This document shows positions 45,301 through 56,720 of a stretch of 64,000 nucleotides of DNA, piece by piece. The DNA comes from Dendrobium chrysotoxum. Taxonomy: Eukaryota > Streptophyta > Magnoliopsida > Asparagales > Orchidaceae. The DNA lies in assembly GCA_019925795.1 (NCBI GenBank), contig CM034313.1:90241663-90305662 (forward strand), written 5' to 3'. A program made the translations under genes and the position numbers. Under the pieces are notes generated by a model. It worked only from the letters and a program-made list of their open reading frames with translations. It was not told where the DNA came from and did no database searches. Every line of letters begins with the position of its first letter. Position 1 is the first letter of the stretch.

Positions 45301-48300
45301 TATTAGAGGTTTGATTATGGGTTGGTTGTTATTAGTGATTAATTAGCCTTAGATATCACTACACTAATCCTGTGGTAGGATGTCACTATATTTTTCTATG
45401 TTTTATGGTTTCTATCCTAAAAGGAGCATGCATCCTAAGTCTATGTTGTCTAAGACTCATCCTTAGATTTTTGTCCTTAAGTTTCACTAGTATTGTAGGA
45501 GATGAAATGAAATTTACTTCTAACCCCTTGGACATTCGCATGTGTGTAAAATGGGTTTATGGATCTAAAGGAAACAAAAAGCTCCTAATAATATTGAAGT
45601 TACTACAAGGCTCTAAAGGTGGGAGGCGTGCACACTGATGGGCCCCTAAAGGCTATCTAAGTTTTAAGAAACTTACAGCACCGGGGGCTATGACCCAGTG
45701 GTACCGCCCGTAGCACCCCCACCGGAATGAATGGGGGTGACTGATTTGTTTAGGTAGGCTCCTTCGTCACAGCAACTCTGAAGAATCCCTTCTCCTTTGC
45801 CTTCCCAAATGTACCTCGCAAAACACAAACAAGTAAAGGAGAGGTGTATTAGAGCACATTAATATTAATTATCTAAATGACAAAGCATTATTAAAACATT
45901 AACGTACCTTGTCCTTATCGGGCTTGTATACCGGTCGAGCCACTTTGCACCTTTGAGCTTTTACATTTTACAAACATTTGACTTTAAAACACAAGTAGGC
46001 AAGCAATAGAAGAACGAAGAAGCAAACAAAAAGACGACAATGCCGAAAAGAAAAGAATGAAAAGCCGATATAAATGTTAGCATCTTATTGTTAGGCATAC
46101 TTACTCACGACCAAGCATGCCTCTAAAACACCCTTCCTCTTATTCAACGTAACATGAGTAAGAGAAAAGAGGTTTGGATGCTATTTATTCTTCCCACGAT
46201 TCGAATAAGTGTTTAGAATGTTCAACACCATTACCCACATCATTTTTATACAAAATTCAAAGTGACGGAAAAGAAACAAGCTTCAAAATTAAAACTCAAA
46301 TAGGCTCTTCTACTTCACATTTATCTAAACCCATTTCTAGAATTAAATACAAATGAAAGAAAGAAAGCTCCATCCATCAAAATTCGTTCCATTCCAAGAA
46401 AACTCAAAGGAACTTTCAACACCAAATCCCTCTCAAATGCCAAGCCATTTATAACATTCTCAAACCCCAAACAAAAAAAAGTTCGCAAAACCTCAAAGCA
46501 AAGTAACACACAAAACTTTTCAATGTAAAATCTACTACAACCCTTTCTAAACACAAGAATGAATTCTTTCACCGTGGGATATTCAAGAAAATTCTCTAAC
46601 AAGAAAGCTTCGCGAATCTTTTTGTTATGAAACATCCACAAAAACACGTCATAAAACTTCTCAATGCAAAATAACTTACAAAGCCTCTTTTTTTTTTTTA
46701 GTTTTCAACAATAGATGATCTCATAAAACTTTCCAACATGCATAATTTTACCAAAAGCAATAAGAAGTACCTCAAATAACAATTTACTTTACTCATGCAA
46801 AGGGACAATCCACCATCCTTGTTTTCAAATCAACTATACAACACAAGCTAGTGCGAAATAATCCTTCCAATAACTTATAGCCATCAAGTATCTAAGTGTA
46901 AGAAACATGTTTGTGAAGTTCATAGGACCAAGTGACAGAATAACACATATGCCATAAGCTCAAAATTCTATGTTTTAATGAAAATGTAATCATTAGAAAG
47001 AGATTTTTTTATGCTAACTCACTTTTCCCAAATGTTGGAAATAATGCTCCAACAATATATGTAACAACACATTGAATCTACAAAACACATATGCATTCTC
47101 CAACAAGTTTCCCACCTTCATGCTATATGCCACCAAAACAATTCCAAGAGAACTTTGATGAACATTTGTAAACTCAATTTTGTGCCAAATATATCATGCT
47201 TTGCCGAATATGTATATAACTCACAATACGCTTCAATGAAACACCCTAACTATTCAACGCAATGTTAAATTAATTCTATGTTAAGTTCATACTTGAAACA
47301 AAAAGGTATACACGAACTCCCAAACACAATGGCCAATATCATTTTTCATACAAAAACTCAAATAAGTAGAGAAGGGGAGCATAGAGATATTTCATCATCC
47401 ATGAACCTTCCAAAGAGTTTCAAGTTCCTTGTTATATGCCACCAAAAGTTCAAAAGAAGCTTTAACTTAACCTTATAAACATGCTCTTCGTGCCAAAATA
47501 CATGATATTACAAGTCAAGGACTTATCATATGAAACAACTAATGAGAAATAAAAGGGATGCTTTGGAAAATCATAAGTAAAACCTTGAATGTATGCCAAG
47601 TTATTTCCCTCAATTCCGCTATAGCCATCATAATGAGATTCTACACATTTTGAGAATAAAAATAAAGACCACTCTCCTCCAAACTGAACAACAAGAAAAT
47701 AACACACTAGAAGTTGAAACTCAACACTCATAAGAAGGATGACTTGATGCCAATTAGTTCTTCTCACATCTCCAGAAAATATTCCAACAATGCAGCTTTC
47801 ATAGAGATTTCCAAACTTAGTATTTGTACCCAATGTGGTTTAGGAAAAGAAAGAAATTTTTCATGCATTTGTATTCCTCTCAAGGTTCAAGCAAACAACC
47901 CAACCACCACAATGCAATGTTGATTCAAGACATAAAACACATGATTGTTTTCCAACAAGTTTCTAACTTCTACACTATATGCTATCGAATACTTCCAAGA
48001 ACATATTTTGATCCCAAATTCGTAAGCTTGCTTTAGTACTAAACATACAATTTTGCATGAGTGTTTCAATTGATATCAACTACAAAGCTCTACCAATCAT
48101 GCTTTATTCGTTTATACTCAAGATATAAGTATGTAAGATGGACTTTGACACATCATTCGCAAGAAATCTAAACTCCGCAAAGAAAAGAGGATTTCGGATC
48201 CCATGCTCAAGTAGTTTCAAGGAAACAATGTTTACTTTTGAGAGTCATTGGTAAGCTTCAAAGAAGGAGATCAAAACATGTTTGAAAGCCTTCATAAGAA

Positions 48301-48939
48301 CAAACTATAACATAAATCGTCGATACAAGTCAAAACAATTATAATTTCCTTTTAGCAACATTTTATCGAATAGTTGGTGTACAAAAACACAAAGCTAAAT
48401 AATCAAATCAATGATGGATGTCATGTCTCTACCATTTCACCCAACCATACAAATAAAGAAACTTCATTTATGCATTTAGTTAAATTGCTTCTAAGTTGCC
48501 ATGCCAAAACCATGATAAATAAAGCTCCAATGTGAGTAAAAATGACTACAATTTCCTTTAGTAGCATTTCATCAAATAGCTAGTGGGCGACGTTCACATA
48601 ATCGCTTAAGACAAATCAACGTGAAAGTTCTTATTTTCACAATCACATACTCTCATTAAATCTAGATACACACTTGATTAAAAACATCACAGGAGGATAT
48701 ACTTGAAAAATTTCTCAAGATTTACCACAAACAAGCTATCAACCATGTTAAGGATTCATAAACCATCTAAAGTCAACTAACATGAAGACTAATATTTCCA
48801 CAATCCCACATTTCTAGGAACTTCTTAGACATACATTTGGTTGAAATCACTTAACCGAGAGACAATATGAGAGCATTTGTTTATACTCTACCAAAACTCA
48901 TCATAAGAAAAGCATCAATCACATAAGAGAAAAAGATGA

Positions 48940-49018
48940 GGGAGGAATGAAAAGAGAGAAAAAGAAGAAGAGAAAGAAGTAGAAGGAAGAGGAGGACAAG
49001 AAGGAGAAAGAAGAAAAG

Positions 49019-49048
<30 letters not shown>
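48940..49048. repeat. GAA/GA-rich microsatellite
   Basis: Purine run with (GAA)n, longest at 49010-49048, next to a GC-rich tract with TCGA and CGAG words. It generates a Ser/Phe-rich minus-strand frame that I do not consider a gene. Confidence 0.85.
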
Positions 49049-49049
<1 letters not shown>

Positions 49050-49489
49050 GAAAATTACCTACAGCGAGGAGGAAAAGCCGGCGGCTAGGGCGAGTCGACA
49101 CCCTCGGGGTCGGTCCTCGTGCACGAAACCGAGAGCAAGAGGAAGGCAGGGCTTCGGCCCTTGTCCGATCCAAAGGAGAGAGAGATCGCGAGAGAGAAAA
49201 TGGGGGGTTCGCCTCCTGGTTCGGTCCGAATAGAGGAGAGGCGGAGATAGAGAGGGGGGTTCGAGAGAGTCTGTCCTGCGAATGGGGGAGAGCCGAATAG
49301 ATATCCCTCTCCCTGTCGCCTGCTACGCACGCGAGACTGAAGTCATGTCGTGATGCTATCCTCTGCCGTGATAAGATCTCCTGCCGGAGATCTCTGCCGA
49401 AGCCGCTGAAGTCAAAGGGAAAAGAGGCGGGGGCAGCCGCAATAATCATTACAAAATGGAGAGATCTCAGCCGTTGAATTCGAACAGAT

Positions 49490-49850
49490 GAAAGGCATTT
49501 GATTCGAGTCCGAATCGGGTTCGATTCGACTCGATTCAAGTCGATTTGAGCTCAATTTAATTTAATTAAATTTTCTTGACAAAATTAGGCCCAAATCGAC
49601 GCTAATTCTAGTCAAATAAAACTCAACGAGGCTCCCTCGAGTTAATCAAATTTGATTAGACATAGTCGGGCTCGATCTGATTCAATTCAGATTCAATTTG
49701 AGTTCAATCGAGCATAATCGAGTCAATTTTAATAAAAATTGAACTCAAATCAATGCAATTGAACACGAATCGAAATTGATTCGAGTCAAATTAGGCTCGA
49801 CGAAGCTCCACCAAGTCGATCGAGCATGCTCGGGAGAAAATGAACCAAAA
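49490..49850. repeat. TCGA/ATTCGA-rich degenerate repeat tract
   Basis: Repeated words GATTCGAGTC, TCGATTTGAGCTC and AATCGAGTC on both strands give a palindromic texture of about 350 bp. No coding signal. It may be the U3 of the decayed reverse LTR. Confidence 0.45.
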
Positions 49851-49880
49851 CCGAGGTCAACAAACAAGTGGAACAAATGA

Positions 49881-50238
49881 TGGAAAACAATGAAATTAAG
49901 ATGTGTCACCTTGGAAAAAAATTTATGGAAGTTTTGATGATAAATTTGATTGAATTATGGGTAAATTTAATAAAATGTCTGGCCAAATGGATAACATTGG
50001 GGTTCATAAGATCAATTTAGAAATCCTAGCAAAGGAATCTTTTGTGATACTCCTTTATTGCTTAATGCCCAATAAAAAATCCATCTAATAGAAGACCATC
50101 ATATGCTCCAAACACCCCAAATGACTTGGTAGAAGAAGCGATTGATAATGTACCTCTTATGACATGCTGTTACAGGAATTCTATTGTTGTCCTCTAGCAA
50201 CTTGTTTGATCTTATATTGCTAGAAAAGCCTTTAGAAT
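49881..50238 (+). pseudogene. Degenerate gypsy gag, left part
   Basis: Translates, with breaks, to Gag N-terminal-like text including KFNKMSGQMDNIGVHKIN (about 49965-50030) upstream of the insertion point of the 50239-56720 element. The continuation is at 56721 onward. AGAAT at 50234-50238 is the left target duplication of that insertion. Confidence 0.5.
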
Positions 50239-51269
50239 TGATACGTCATCGGAAAATTATCTTGATCGGGCACGAATCTCGAGGAAAAACTCAAGTTGGA
50301 AACTTCAAAAATTAATTCGGAGACTATTTAAACTCCGATTTCAGCAAGCTTACAGTCGAACTGAGCGTCTCGGAAATACGAATCCAACAATACCAAATTC
50401 GACTCAATCCGAGCCCAAACGAGTCCAAATCAAGTACCCGAAGTGCTGTTGGAAGCATCAAACAGCAATTTGAGTTACCAAACGGTCTTCGATTTTGACG
50501 AGCTTATACTCGAATCGAGCGGCTCGACAAGACGAATCCAACGAGCCCAAGATCGCAGAATTCTGATATCATTAAGACCTTCAAATTCTTGATAAACGGC
50601 TCACGATCAAGGGATTCAATATCGACCGTTCATCCGGATCACTCCTTATTTGCCCTTGATCCCTCACATATTTACGGGCTATGCCACTCCAGAAAAACTA
50701 TAAATAGCCCCTCATTTCTCTTAAGAGGGGACCCCAAGCCAAGAAGAGAAGAAGAGAAGGAAGAGAAGAGAAGCCTAGGAGGGAATAACTCCTCCTCGAC
50801 CACCGCCGGAACACCGCCGGAACTCCGCCGGAACACCGCCGGAACACCACCGAAGCACCACCAGGCGCCCGAGGGACGCCGGAGCTCTGCCCGACACGGG
50901 AGCAACGTCGGAATTCTGCCCGACGCCGGAATTCTGCCCAACGCCCGAGTGACGCCGGACTTCTTTCCAAGTGACGCCGGAATTCTGCCGGACACTCAAG
51001 TGACATCGGAACTCTGCTTGTCCTTGTAACTGATACTCATTGTAATCTGATCGTCCTGAATTTAAAGGACGGATCAGCCTCGTGTACTTCAAACGACACT
51101 AGTGGAACTCTTTCAACTGGGCGTGGCCCCGTGGTTTTTTCCCTTTCCAGGGTTTTCCACGTAAAAATCCTGGTGTTACTATTTCGATTCTGTTTGTGTG
51201 CTGAATATACGTACAACGCTGAGACGGAAATATTAAACTCTATCGCCGCGTATATTTGAGTCCGCAACA
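50239..51269 (+). repeat. 5' LTR of the gag-only element
   Basis: TGATACGTC ... GTCCGCAACA, with TATA box CTATAAATAG at 50698-50707. The transcribed part contains repeats of CCGCCGGAACAC (about 50805-50855) and CGCCGGAATTCTGCC (about 50908-51000), expanded relative to the LTR at 3564. Confidence 0.95.
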
Positions 51270-51272
51270 GTT

Positions 51273-51290
51273 TGGCGCCGTCTGTGGGAA
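51273..51290 (+). other. Primer-binding site of the gag-only element
   Basis: TGGCGCCGTCTGTGGGAA begins three bases after the LTR end. The TGGCGCC start and position fit complementarity to a tRNA 3' end; this string is common in Tat-lineage elements. I do not assign the tRNA. Confidence 0.75.
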
Positions 51291-51320
51291 ACAAATCCCA
51301 CTATCCTAAGCACCACTTTG

Positions 51321-52904
51321 ATGGCCAACAGGCGTAGCAATCGCATCTTGGGAGCCTCCCGCTCCAATTCACATCAATCTCGGGATCAGTCTATGAATCA
51401 TAGACCCCAAGTATCCGCCTCCTTTCATGCTGGGGGGCAAGACGCTGTGGGAGAAGGAATTTCAGGACCGTCCATTGAAGACCGCATCAGGAAGATGGAG
51501 GAGTCTCAGAATGAGATCCTACAACTCCTGCGAGAGACTCGACAACCGGCACTAGCACCACAGGAACTAGCACCACAGGAGGAGGTTCTTCTCCCTCGAG
51601 ATCCACCACGTGTTGAAGCTGTTCAAATCGAACATCTTCAAGCTGAGATTCCTCTTCCTCCACCCAGGAGGCGTTCGCAGTCACATCAAGATAACGAACT
51701 GGCTGATACAGCAAGTTCTACCCATCCTCCGCACACAGGTCGGCAACCTCGCATTCCTTTGGACCTCCCCGAAGAGTTAGCCCAACATCACATTGCTGAG
51801 CTCCCTCGCAATACCCTACGCCACGAACTGCGACGATTGGTTCGAGAGGAGTTCCCTACAGGAGGCGTAAGGCAACCTCTTCATCAGTGGGACTTCCAGG
51901 AGTCGTCACCCCTGACGGAAGCCATTCTTCAACATCCTATTCCGGCTGGATTTAAACTACCAAGCATCGATTCCTACGACGGGACATCCGACCCGTACGA
52001 GCACATCGATCATTACAGAACCATCATGCATATCCAGCGAGCTTCGGATGCCCTCCTATGTCAGGTTTTTCCTACTACACTCAAAGGACAGGCGCGAACA
52101 TGGTTCTATTCTCTTCCATCTGGAACGATCCCTTCATTCGTCAAATTGGCCAAAGCCTTCGTTGAACAGTTTGTAGCCAATCGAAGAATTGCTAAAGATT
52201 CTTCCCACCTCTCCGGGATTCGTCAAAACGAGGGAGAATCGTTAAAAGAGTACTTTCAGCGATTTTCCACAGAGGCACGACAGATTCCAGGACTAAACCC
52301 AGAATTGCTCCGAGGGGTCTTCCTTGGAGGCCTTCGTCCTGGTCCTTTCTATTCGGCACTTATGCGCGACACTGTTCATTCATACGCCGACCTGATTCAT
52401 CGTGTGGAGGCACAAATCTCCGCAGATGAAGCCATAAATGCTCACAGAAAGCAGTTCGGGCAGACAAATGGGAAGCGCAAAGGTGCTCCTGGGATGGATA
52501 ACTCTTCCTTACAACAGAAAAAGCAAGGGAATAGCAATATACCTCCTAGGCCCCCATTACCACAACGAGAACCTCGGCAGGAGAAAGAGTACACTCCGCT
52601 CAACACATCTCGAGCAAATGTGTTAATGGCGATTCAAGATCAGGACAAAGTGAAATGGCCGCATCCTTCGAAGCCAAATACAGGAAATCAAGATCAGTAC
52701 TGTCACTTTCATCGTAGTCGTGGCCACACTACTGAAGCATGTTGGCAACTTAAGGATGAGATTGAAAGACTTATCCGCCAGGGCTATCTTCGACAGTTTA
52801 TTGGGAACCCACCTACCCGAGAAGAAGCTCGCCCCACTGGGGGGCAAAATCAACAACAAAGACAACCATTAAATAATATTCAAATGGTTGGTGAGATTGA
52901 GTAA
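51321..52904 (+). CDS. Gag polyprotein of the gag-only element, intact
   Basis: ATG at 51321 gives 527 residues without a stop. The N-terminal ~200 residues are Arg/Ser/Pro-rich with a short coiled coil (SIEDRIRKMEESQNEILQLL). The retrotransposon Gag domain spans ~210-375: SYDGTSDPYEHIDHYRTI, ARTWFYSLPSGTI, SLKEYFQRFSTEARQI. Near residue 460 a CHFHRSRGHTTEAC knuckle has the CX2HX4HX4C form seen also in the Ogre-like Gag, where the classical second Cys is His. It is the only undamaged retroelement gene in the window, which fits a young, possibly still mobile element. Pol must be supplied in trans. Confidence 0.93.
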   Translation: MANRRSNRILGASRSNSHQSRDQSMNHRPQVSASFHAGGQDAVGEGISGPSIEDRIRKMEESQNEILQLLRETRQPALAPQELAPQEEVLLPRDPPRVEAVQIEHLQAEIPLPPPRRRSQSHQDNELADTASSTHPPHTGRQPRIPLDLPEELAQHHIAELPRNTLRHELRRLVREEFPTGGVRQPLHQWDFQESSPLTEAILQHPIPAGFKLPSIDSYDGTSDPYEHIDHYRTIMHIQRASDALLCQVFPTTLKGQARTWFYSLPSGTIPSFVKLAKAFVEQFVANRRIAKDSSHLSGIRQNEGESLKEYFQRFSTEARQIPGLNPELLRGVFLGGLRPGPFYSALMRDTVHSYADLIHRVEAQISADEAINAHRKQFGQTNGKRKGAPGMDNSSLQQKKQGNSNIPPRPPLPQREPRQEKEYTPLNTSRANVLMAIQDQDKVKWPHPSKPNTGNQDQYCHFHRSRGHTTEACWQLKDEIERLIRQGYLRQFIGNPPTREEARPTGGQNQQQRQPLNNIQMVGEIE

Positions 52905-53211
52905 TGCTGCAACTTGAACCTTTGTGTTAGCAATACTACTTGTCATGTGTCACCATGTATCTCTTCTATGATCAGTATGATGTCATTCTAATATTCTTAG
53001 TATTTCTACCAAGTCGAATGATGTGATTGTCCCTATATGTATCTCTTCTGTTGTACAAGGGAATTATTATCTTACAGTAATAGATATTGTCTCTTTCTTT
53101 AAAAAAAGAATACAAATGACAATGAAAACTATCGATAAATATGATCTCTTTATCCATGATCTGAGAAATATGCAGTCTTTATTGTTTCTCAATCACTGGA
53201 AGATCGATCCC
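52905..53211 (+). other. Non-coding interior after gag
   Basis: No coding signal. Deletion of pol probably lies here, because the following repeats occur after pol in the related element at 1-4514. Contains T-rich CTTTCTTT tracts. Confidence 0.5.
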
Positions 53212-53815
53212 AGGGGGATTCGATCCGGCCTCTTCCATACAGGTTAACATCGTCGAGTAAAGGCTCCGATATACAACCTCGGATAGGTCTCACATCCTTG
53301 GTGGATTCTCTCGACCTCTTCCATACAGGTTAACGTCGTCGAGCAAAGGCTCCGACATACAACCTCGGATAGGTCTCACATCCTTGGTGGATTCTCTCGA
53401 CCTCTTCCATACAGGTTAACGTCGTCGAGCAAAGGCTCCGACATACAACCTCGGATAGGTCTCACATCCTTGGTGGATTCTCCTGACCTCTTCCATACAG
53501 GTTAACGTCGTCGAGCAAAGGCTCCGACATACAACCTCGGATAGGTCTCACATCCTTGGTGGATTCTCTCGACCTCTTCCATACAGGTTAACGTCGTCGA
53601 GCAAAGGCTCCGACATACAACCTCGGATAGGTCTCACATCCTTGGTGGATTCTCCCGACCTCTTCCATACAGGTTAACGTCGTCGAGCAAAGGCTCCGAC
53701 ATACAACCTCGGATAGGTCTCACATCCTTGGTGGATTCTCTCGACCTTTTTCATACATGTTAACGTCATCAGGCAAGGGCTTTGACTTGCAGTCTCAGAT
53801 ATGTCAAACATCCTA
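53212..53815 (+). repeat. 86 bp tandem repeat array, about seven units
   Basis: The marker GGATAGGTCT falls at 53281, 53367, 53453, 53539, 53625 and 53711, exactly 86 bp apart, with a degenerate last unit near 53797 and a slightly variant first one. Units differ at only a few positions. The homologous site in the left element has two eroded ~120 bp units. Not CRISPR: repeats abut without spacers. Confidence 0.93.
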
Positions 53816-54680
53816 AAAGGATGTCTCTCACATTCGTTCAAACTAATAATACATCAAAAGCACAAAGCATGTCTTACAGATGCAATAACAATTCAGGTCC
53901 CTCAAGGGGACAAATCCTCATTTCATATACAATATCATTGGAGTTACATAAATCCAGATTCAGGTGTACATTTATTCTCACTAGAAGTTGAAATTGAAAA
54001 GTACATTGGCATCATCTGTACAAATTAGTATCATCAAGCAATAAGCAACTATAACACAGTCAAATATCCTTGGTGGATTTAAGTGGCTTCTCCCTTACTG
54101 CACGCAAGCATCTCCTACAACTGCTCCTTTAAAGAAAGGACATAACTGGATCATCATCAGACCTCCACTCAGTTGACAGTGTTAGTGTATGGCCAGAATA
54201 TTGGCATGTCACACTACTTCGGCCTCTTGATTCAGTAATATCTGATGTTGGCACACTTCAGTATGGATGAATATTGCCTTAACACAATGTTACTGGATGC
54301 CGGCCATCATCTGCCCGTCGCGGGACATTCGTCGGACTCCTGCCCGACGCTGAACTTCCTCCCGTTGAAAGACTTCTGTCAGTCGCGTGAGTTTCGTCGA
54401 ACTTCTACCCGACGCCGGACTTATGCCTGTCGTCGGACCCTCGTCGGACTTCAACCCGACGCTGTAATTCTTCCCGACGTCGGACTTCTGCCCATCGCCG
54501 GATGTTTGTTGGGATTCTACCCGACACCGAATTTTTACCCGTCATAGGACTTCTTCCCGCCGACGGATTTTCGTCGGAGTTCTACCCGACGCCGTACTTC
54601 TTCCCGACGCCTGACTTCCGATCATCTTCAGACTCCCTCCGACTAACATCTCACCTCCACATGATCTCTTAAAGAAGAGA
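53816..54680 (+). other. Non-coding interior with a degenerate CCCGACGCCGGACTTC repeat (54300-54640)
   Basis: 53816-54290 aligns weakly with 730-980 of the left element. 54300-54640 contains some dozen ~20-30 bp degenerate units of GTCGGACTTCTGCCCGACGCCGG type, similar in wording to the LTR repeats. The antisense gene present at 984-2617 in the left element is missing between this point and 54681. Confidence 0.6.
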
Positions 54681-55130
54681 AACTCTAACTTCTGCGCAAA
54701 GGGAGGGGCGCCGAGTCAAGTAGGGAAAGTCACCTACTCAAAAACAGCGGAAGGCCTCAAAATGCCAGAAACTAGATGAGAGAAGAAAAGAAATTTCTAA
54801 CTCCTGTACAAGAGGAGGGGCGTTGTCTCAAGTAGGGAAAATCACCTACTGAATAACAACGGAATGCCTCAACTGTCAGAAAGCCAGAATGAGAGAAAAA
54901 AGAGGGAAAACCGCTAACTTCTGTGCAAAAGGAGGGGCGCCGAGTCAAGTAGGGAAAATCTCCTACTCAAAAACGGCGGAAGGCCTCAAAATGCCAGAAA
55001 CTAGAGGGGAGAAGAGAGGAATACTCTAACTTCTGCGCAAAGGGAGGGGCGCCGAGTTAAGTAGGGAAAGTCACCTACTCAAAAACGGCGGAAAGCCTCA
55101 AAATGCCAAAAGCCAGAGGGAGAAAGGAAG
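54681..55130 (+). repeat. Four ~112 bp tandem units (putative relic promoter of the lost antisense gene)
   Basis: Units begin CTAACTTCTG(C/T)GCAAA or a variant at about 54685, 54799, 54914 and 55027, each with GGAGGGGCG, CAAGTAGGGAAA, CACCTACT and CGGAA(G/A)GCCTCA. In the left element two such units stand directly upstream of the antisense start codon. Confidence 0.8.
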
Positions 55131-55274
55131 AAGGGGCGAGTTTCTCCTAGGCCTTGGGGGTCTATTTATATTATTTTTGAGGGGGGGAGGATTCCAAAAT
55201 TTTATTAAATTCCCTGAATTTTTTCAAATTTTTCGGAATTTTTTGGGATTTTTTCGGAATTTTGTGGGCCCCAC

Positions 55275-55315
<41 letters not shown>

Positions 55316-55689
55316 CGTAACCGCGCGGCTAACCGCGCGGTTCCGCGCTGTTCCGCGCGGACGCGCCGGTTGGCGCGGACGCCGCCGCAGGCGGCGGCGG
55401 CAGGCGGCGGCCGGCCGGCCGGCCGGCCAGTTCGGCCGCCTATGCGTTCCCGGGCTCCGATTTCGGGCCCGGACGGTCCAAATTCGACGTTTTTGGGGTC
55501 CCCGGACACGTTTTTCGACGTTCCGGACTCAATTTTGACACTTTCAGAGCTCAACGGGGCCTCTATGATCAAGTTCGAGCAAACATTTAATTTTTGGAAC
55601 GCAAATTCTTACGATTTTGCCAAAGTGAAAAGCCGACACATATATTTTTGGACTCCTGGAGCTTTGTCGTCCAAAAATAGGGGGGCAAC
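55131..55689 (+). other. 3' untranslated region with a 30-base A run, GC tract and polypurine tract
   Basis: T-rich GGAATTTTTTGGGA repeats, then an A run of about 30 bases (55279-55308), a GC-rich CCGCGCGG/GGCGGCGG tract, and the polypurine tract AAAAATAGGGGGGCAAC (55673-55689) touching the 3' LTR. The A run is absent from the related site at 3010-3035. Confidence 0.75.
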
Positions 55690-56720
55690 TGATACGTCAT
55701 CGGAAAATTATCTTGATCGGGCACGAATCTCGAGGAAAAACTCAAGTTGGAAACTTCAAAAATTAATTCGGAGACTATTTAAACTCCGATTTCAGCAAGC
55801 TTACAGTCGAACTGAGCGTCTCGGAAATACGAATCCAACAATACCAAATTCGACTCAATCCGAGCCCAAACGAGTCCAAATCAAGTACCCGAAGTGCTGT
55901 TGGAAGCATCAAACAGCAATTTGAGTTACCAAACGGTCTTCGATTTTGACGAGCTTATACTCGAATCGAGCGGCTCGACAAGACGAATCCAACGAGCCCA
56001 AGATCGCAGAATTCTGATATCATTAAGACCTTCAAATTCTTGATAAACGGCTCACGATCAAGGGATTCAATATCGACCGTTCATCCGGATCACTCCTTAT
56101 TTGCCCTTGATCCCTCACATATTTACGGGCTATGCCACTCCAGAAAAACTATAAATAGCCCCTCATTTCTCTTAAGAGGGGACCCCAAGCCAAGAAGAGA
56201 AGAAGAGAAGGAAGAGAAGAGAAGCCTAGGAGGGAATAACTCCTCCTCGACCACCGCCGGAACACCGCCGGAACTCCGCCGGAACACCGCCGGAACACCA
56301 CCGAAGCACCACCAGGCGCCCGAGGGACGCCGGAGCTCTGCCCGACACGGGAGCAACGTCGGAATTCTGCCCGACGCCGGAATTCTGCCCAACGCCCGAG
56401 TGACGCCGGACTTCTTTCCAAGTGACGCCGGAATTCTGCCGGACACTCAAGTGACATCGGAACTCTGCTTGTCCTTGTAACTGATACTCATTGTAATCTG
56501 ATCGTCCTGAATTTAAAGGACGGATCAGCCTCGTGTACTTCAAACGACACTAGTGGAACTCTTTCAACTGGGCGTGGCCCCGTGGTTTTTTCCCTTTCCA
56601 GGGTTTTCCACGTAAAAATCCTGGTGTTACTATTTCGATTCTGTTTGTGTGCTGAATATACGTACAACGCTGAGACGGAAATATTAAACTCTATCGCCGC
56701 GTATATTTGAGTCCGCAACA
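55690..56720 (+). repeat. 3' LTR of the gag-only element
   Basis: Offset exactly 5,451 bp from the 5' LTR throughout, with no difference seen. The TATA box is at 56149-56158. Followed by the right target duplication AGAAT. Confidence 0.95.

Larger units (their letters stand above)
42361..49880 (-). mobile_element. Decayed Ogre-like LTR-derived DNA in reverse orientation (extent uncertain)
   Basis: 42640-42760 matches the reverse complement of 16900-17030 in the Ogre-like LTR: GGGTTTATTTGAT, GGGCGCAAGCCCCCATGGTTAAT and CTCTCGATTAAGGA correspond in order. TGATCATGG at 42363 resembles the reverse LTR end TGATCGCTC. Palindromic units like those of the U5 array recur: GGGCTTAGTGTT/AACACTAAGGCCC (43054-43084), a nested foldback 43845-44018, and 44174-44278. 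The GC-rich tract 49060-49450 could be the reverse of the leader. From 45 to 49 kb there are only diverged, gene-free repeats (for example TATATGCCACCAAAA near 47125 and 47430). The right boundary was not found. Confidence 0.45.
50239..56720 (+). mobile_element. Young gag-only LTR retrotransposon (TR-GAG-like), Retand family, 6,482 bp
   Basis: Two 1,031 bp LTRs (50239-51269 and 55690-56720) that look identical by eye flank a 4.4 kb interior. Perfect 5 bp duplication AGAAT on both sides (50234-50238, 56721-56725). The interior has a primer-binding site, a complete gag, and non-coding 3' sequence with three repeat blocks. There is no protease, RT, integrase or antisense gene. The element keeps the gag and cis signals and must use another element's pol. 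The element at 1-4514 has the same LTR family, 3' repeats and polypurine tract and does encode pol. Gag-only elements are known in plants as TR-GAG. Confidence 0.95.

Noticed and set aside
42358..49143. AGAGG as target duplication bounding the reverse Ogre-like relic (42358-42362 and about 49135-49143)
   Set aside because: The right-hand match falls inside a GC-rich tract and does not follow an AAACA-type LTR end; a chance 5-mer is more likely.
48919..49539. 206-codon minus-strand frame with a Phe/Ser-rich end
   Set aside because: The C-terminal part is a translated GAA microsatellite and the remainder a GC-rich LTR-like leader; no recognisable domain.
50589..51092. Open frames on both strands within the Retand-type LTR, duplicated at 56040-56543
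   Set aside because: They translate the CCGCCGGAACAC and CGCCGGAATTCTGCC repeats of the LTR; the shorter LTR at 3564 breaks them.
53212..53815. CRISPR array
   Set aside because: Units abut without unique spacers, are 86 bp long and sit in a plant LTR element.
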